DNA from: an uncultured Lachnospiraceae bacterium
Lineage (GTDB): Bacteria; Bacillota; Clostridia; Lachnospirales; Lachnospiraceae
Reading direction: 5' to 3'
DNA length: 6,252 nt
Assembly: GCA_900313435.1 (NCBI GenBank)
Contig: OMRF01000192.1
Coordinates: forward strand, 1 to 6,252
This document shows positions 6,162-6,252 of this stretch, piece after piece. The translations under genes were made by a program, and so were the position numbers. The notes below the pieces were generated by a model, which was given only the letters and a program-made list of their open reading frames with translations, made no database searches and had not been told where the DNA came from. How positions within the stretch are numbered: the first letter of the stretch is position 1; each line of letters begins with the position of its first letter.

Positions 6162-6252
6162 CTATTCCTCGTTTTCTGTCAGGGTAAAATAAGTCTCATA
6201 CAGCCTTGCCGCGTTCTTTCTCATCCTGTCTCCGTCGACCTTTAAGACGGTC
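6162..6252 (-). CDS. C-terminal end of an unidentified gene (partial, cut by the right edge)
   Basis: The minus-strand frame from 6251 stays open for 29 codons and ends at TAG (6164-6162). The last residues are RMRKNAARLYETYFTLTENEE. The other two minus frames meet stops early (TAA at codon 3 in one, TGA at codon 19 in the other), so this is the likely coding frame. The fragment is charged and soluble in character. It is too short to assign a family. It reads in the same direction as all other genes, and its stop lies 29 bases before the -35 box of the radical SAM operon with no terminator hairpin between. Confidence 0.6.
   Translation of the reverse strand, partial: TVLKVDGDRMRKNAARLYETYFTLTENEE

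Overview
The window carries five genes plus the tail of a sixth, all on the minus strand and therefore read from right to left. Promoters, Shine-Dalgarno (SD) sites (AGGAGG type), the LytS-type kinase and the style of the proteins point to an anaerobic, moderate-GC Firmicute, most likely a Clostridia/Lachnospiraceae-type gut or rumen bacterium. This is inferred from protein character only; no rRNA or marker gene is present.

Right part (6252 to about 2382). The last 29 codons of an unidentified gene end at 6162. A good sigma-A-like promoter (6132-6104) then drives a three-gene unit. The first gene is a radical SAM/SPASM-like Fe-S enzyme of unknown reaction (4576-6054). The second is an NCS2/AzgA-type purine permease (3155-4522). 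The third is an unrecognised 219-residue protein (2455-3114). Gaps are 53 and 40 bases, and a strong intrinsic terminator (2421-2382) closes the unit. The permease leader is odd: its only good SD lies 26 bases from the ATG, and a small perfect hairpin sits between them.

Left part (about 2305 to 1). This is a two-component operon: a seven-helix membrane LytS-type histidine kinase (906-2219) overlapping by 7 bases a response regulator (118-912). The regulator joins a receiver domain to a SARP-like winged helix instead of the usual LytTR or AraC output. In front of the kinase gene lies a perfect tandem repeat, TGTAATG-N4-TGTAATG, placed 10 bases upstream of a -10 box. A nearly identical element lies just after the regulator stop codon, 9 bases upstream of another -10 box, and faces a gene beyond the left edge.

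The 7+4+7 layout with an 11-base period next to the -10 box is the layout known for SARP-type activators. The most economical reading is that the window holds a sensor, its regulator, the operator for autoregulation, and the operator of an adjacent target promoter. This operator pair is the most interesting result. The binding assignment is inference; the repeats themselves are plain in the sequence.
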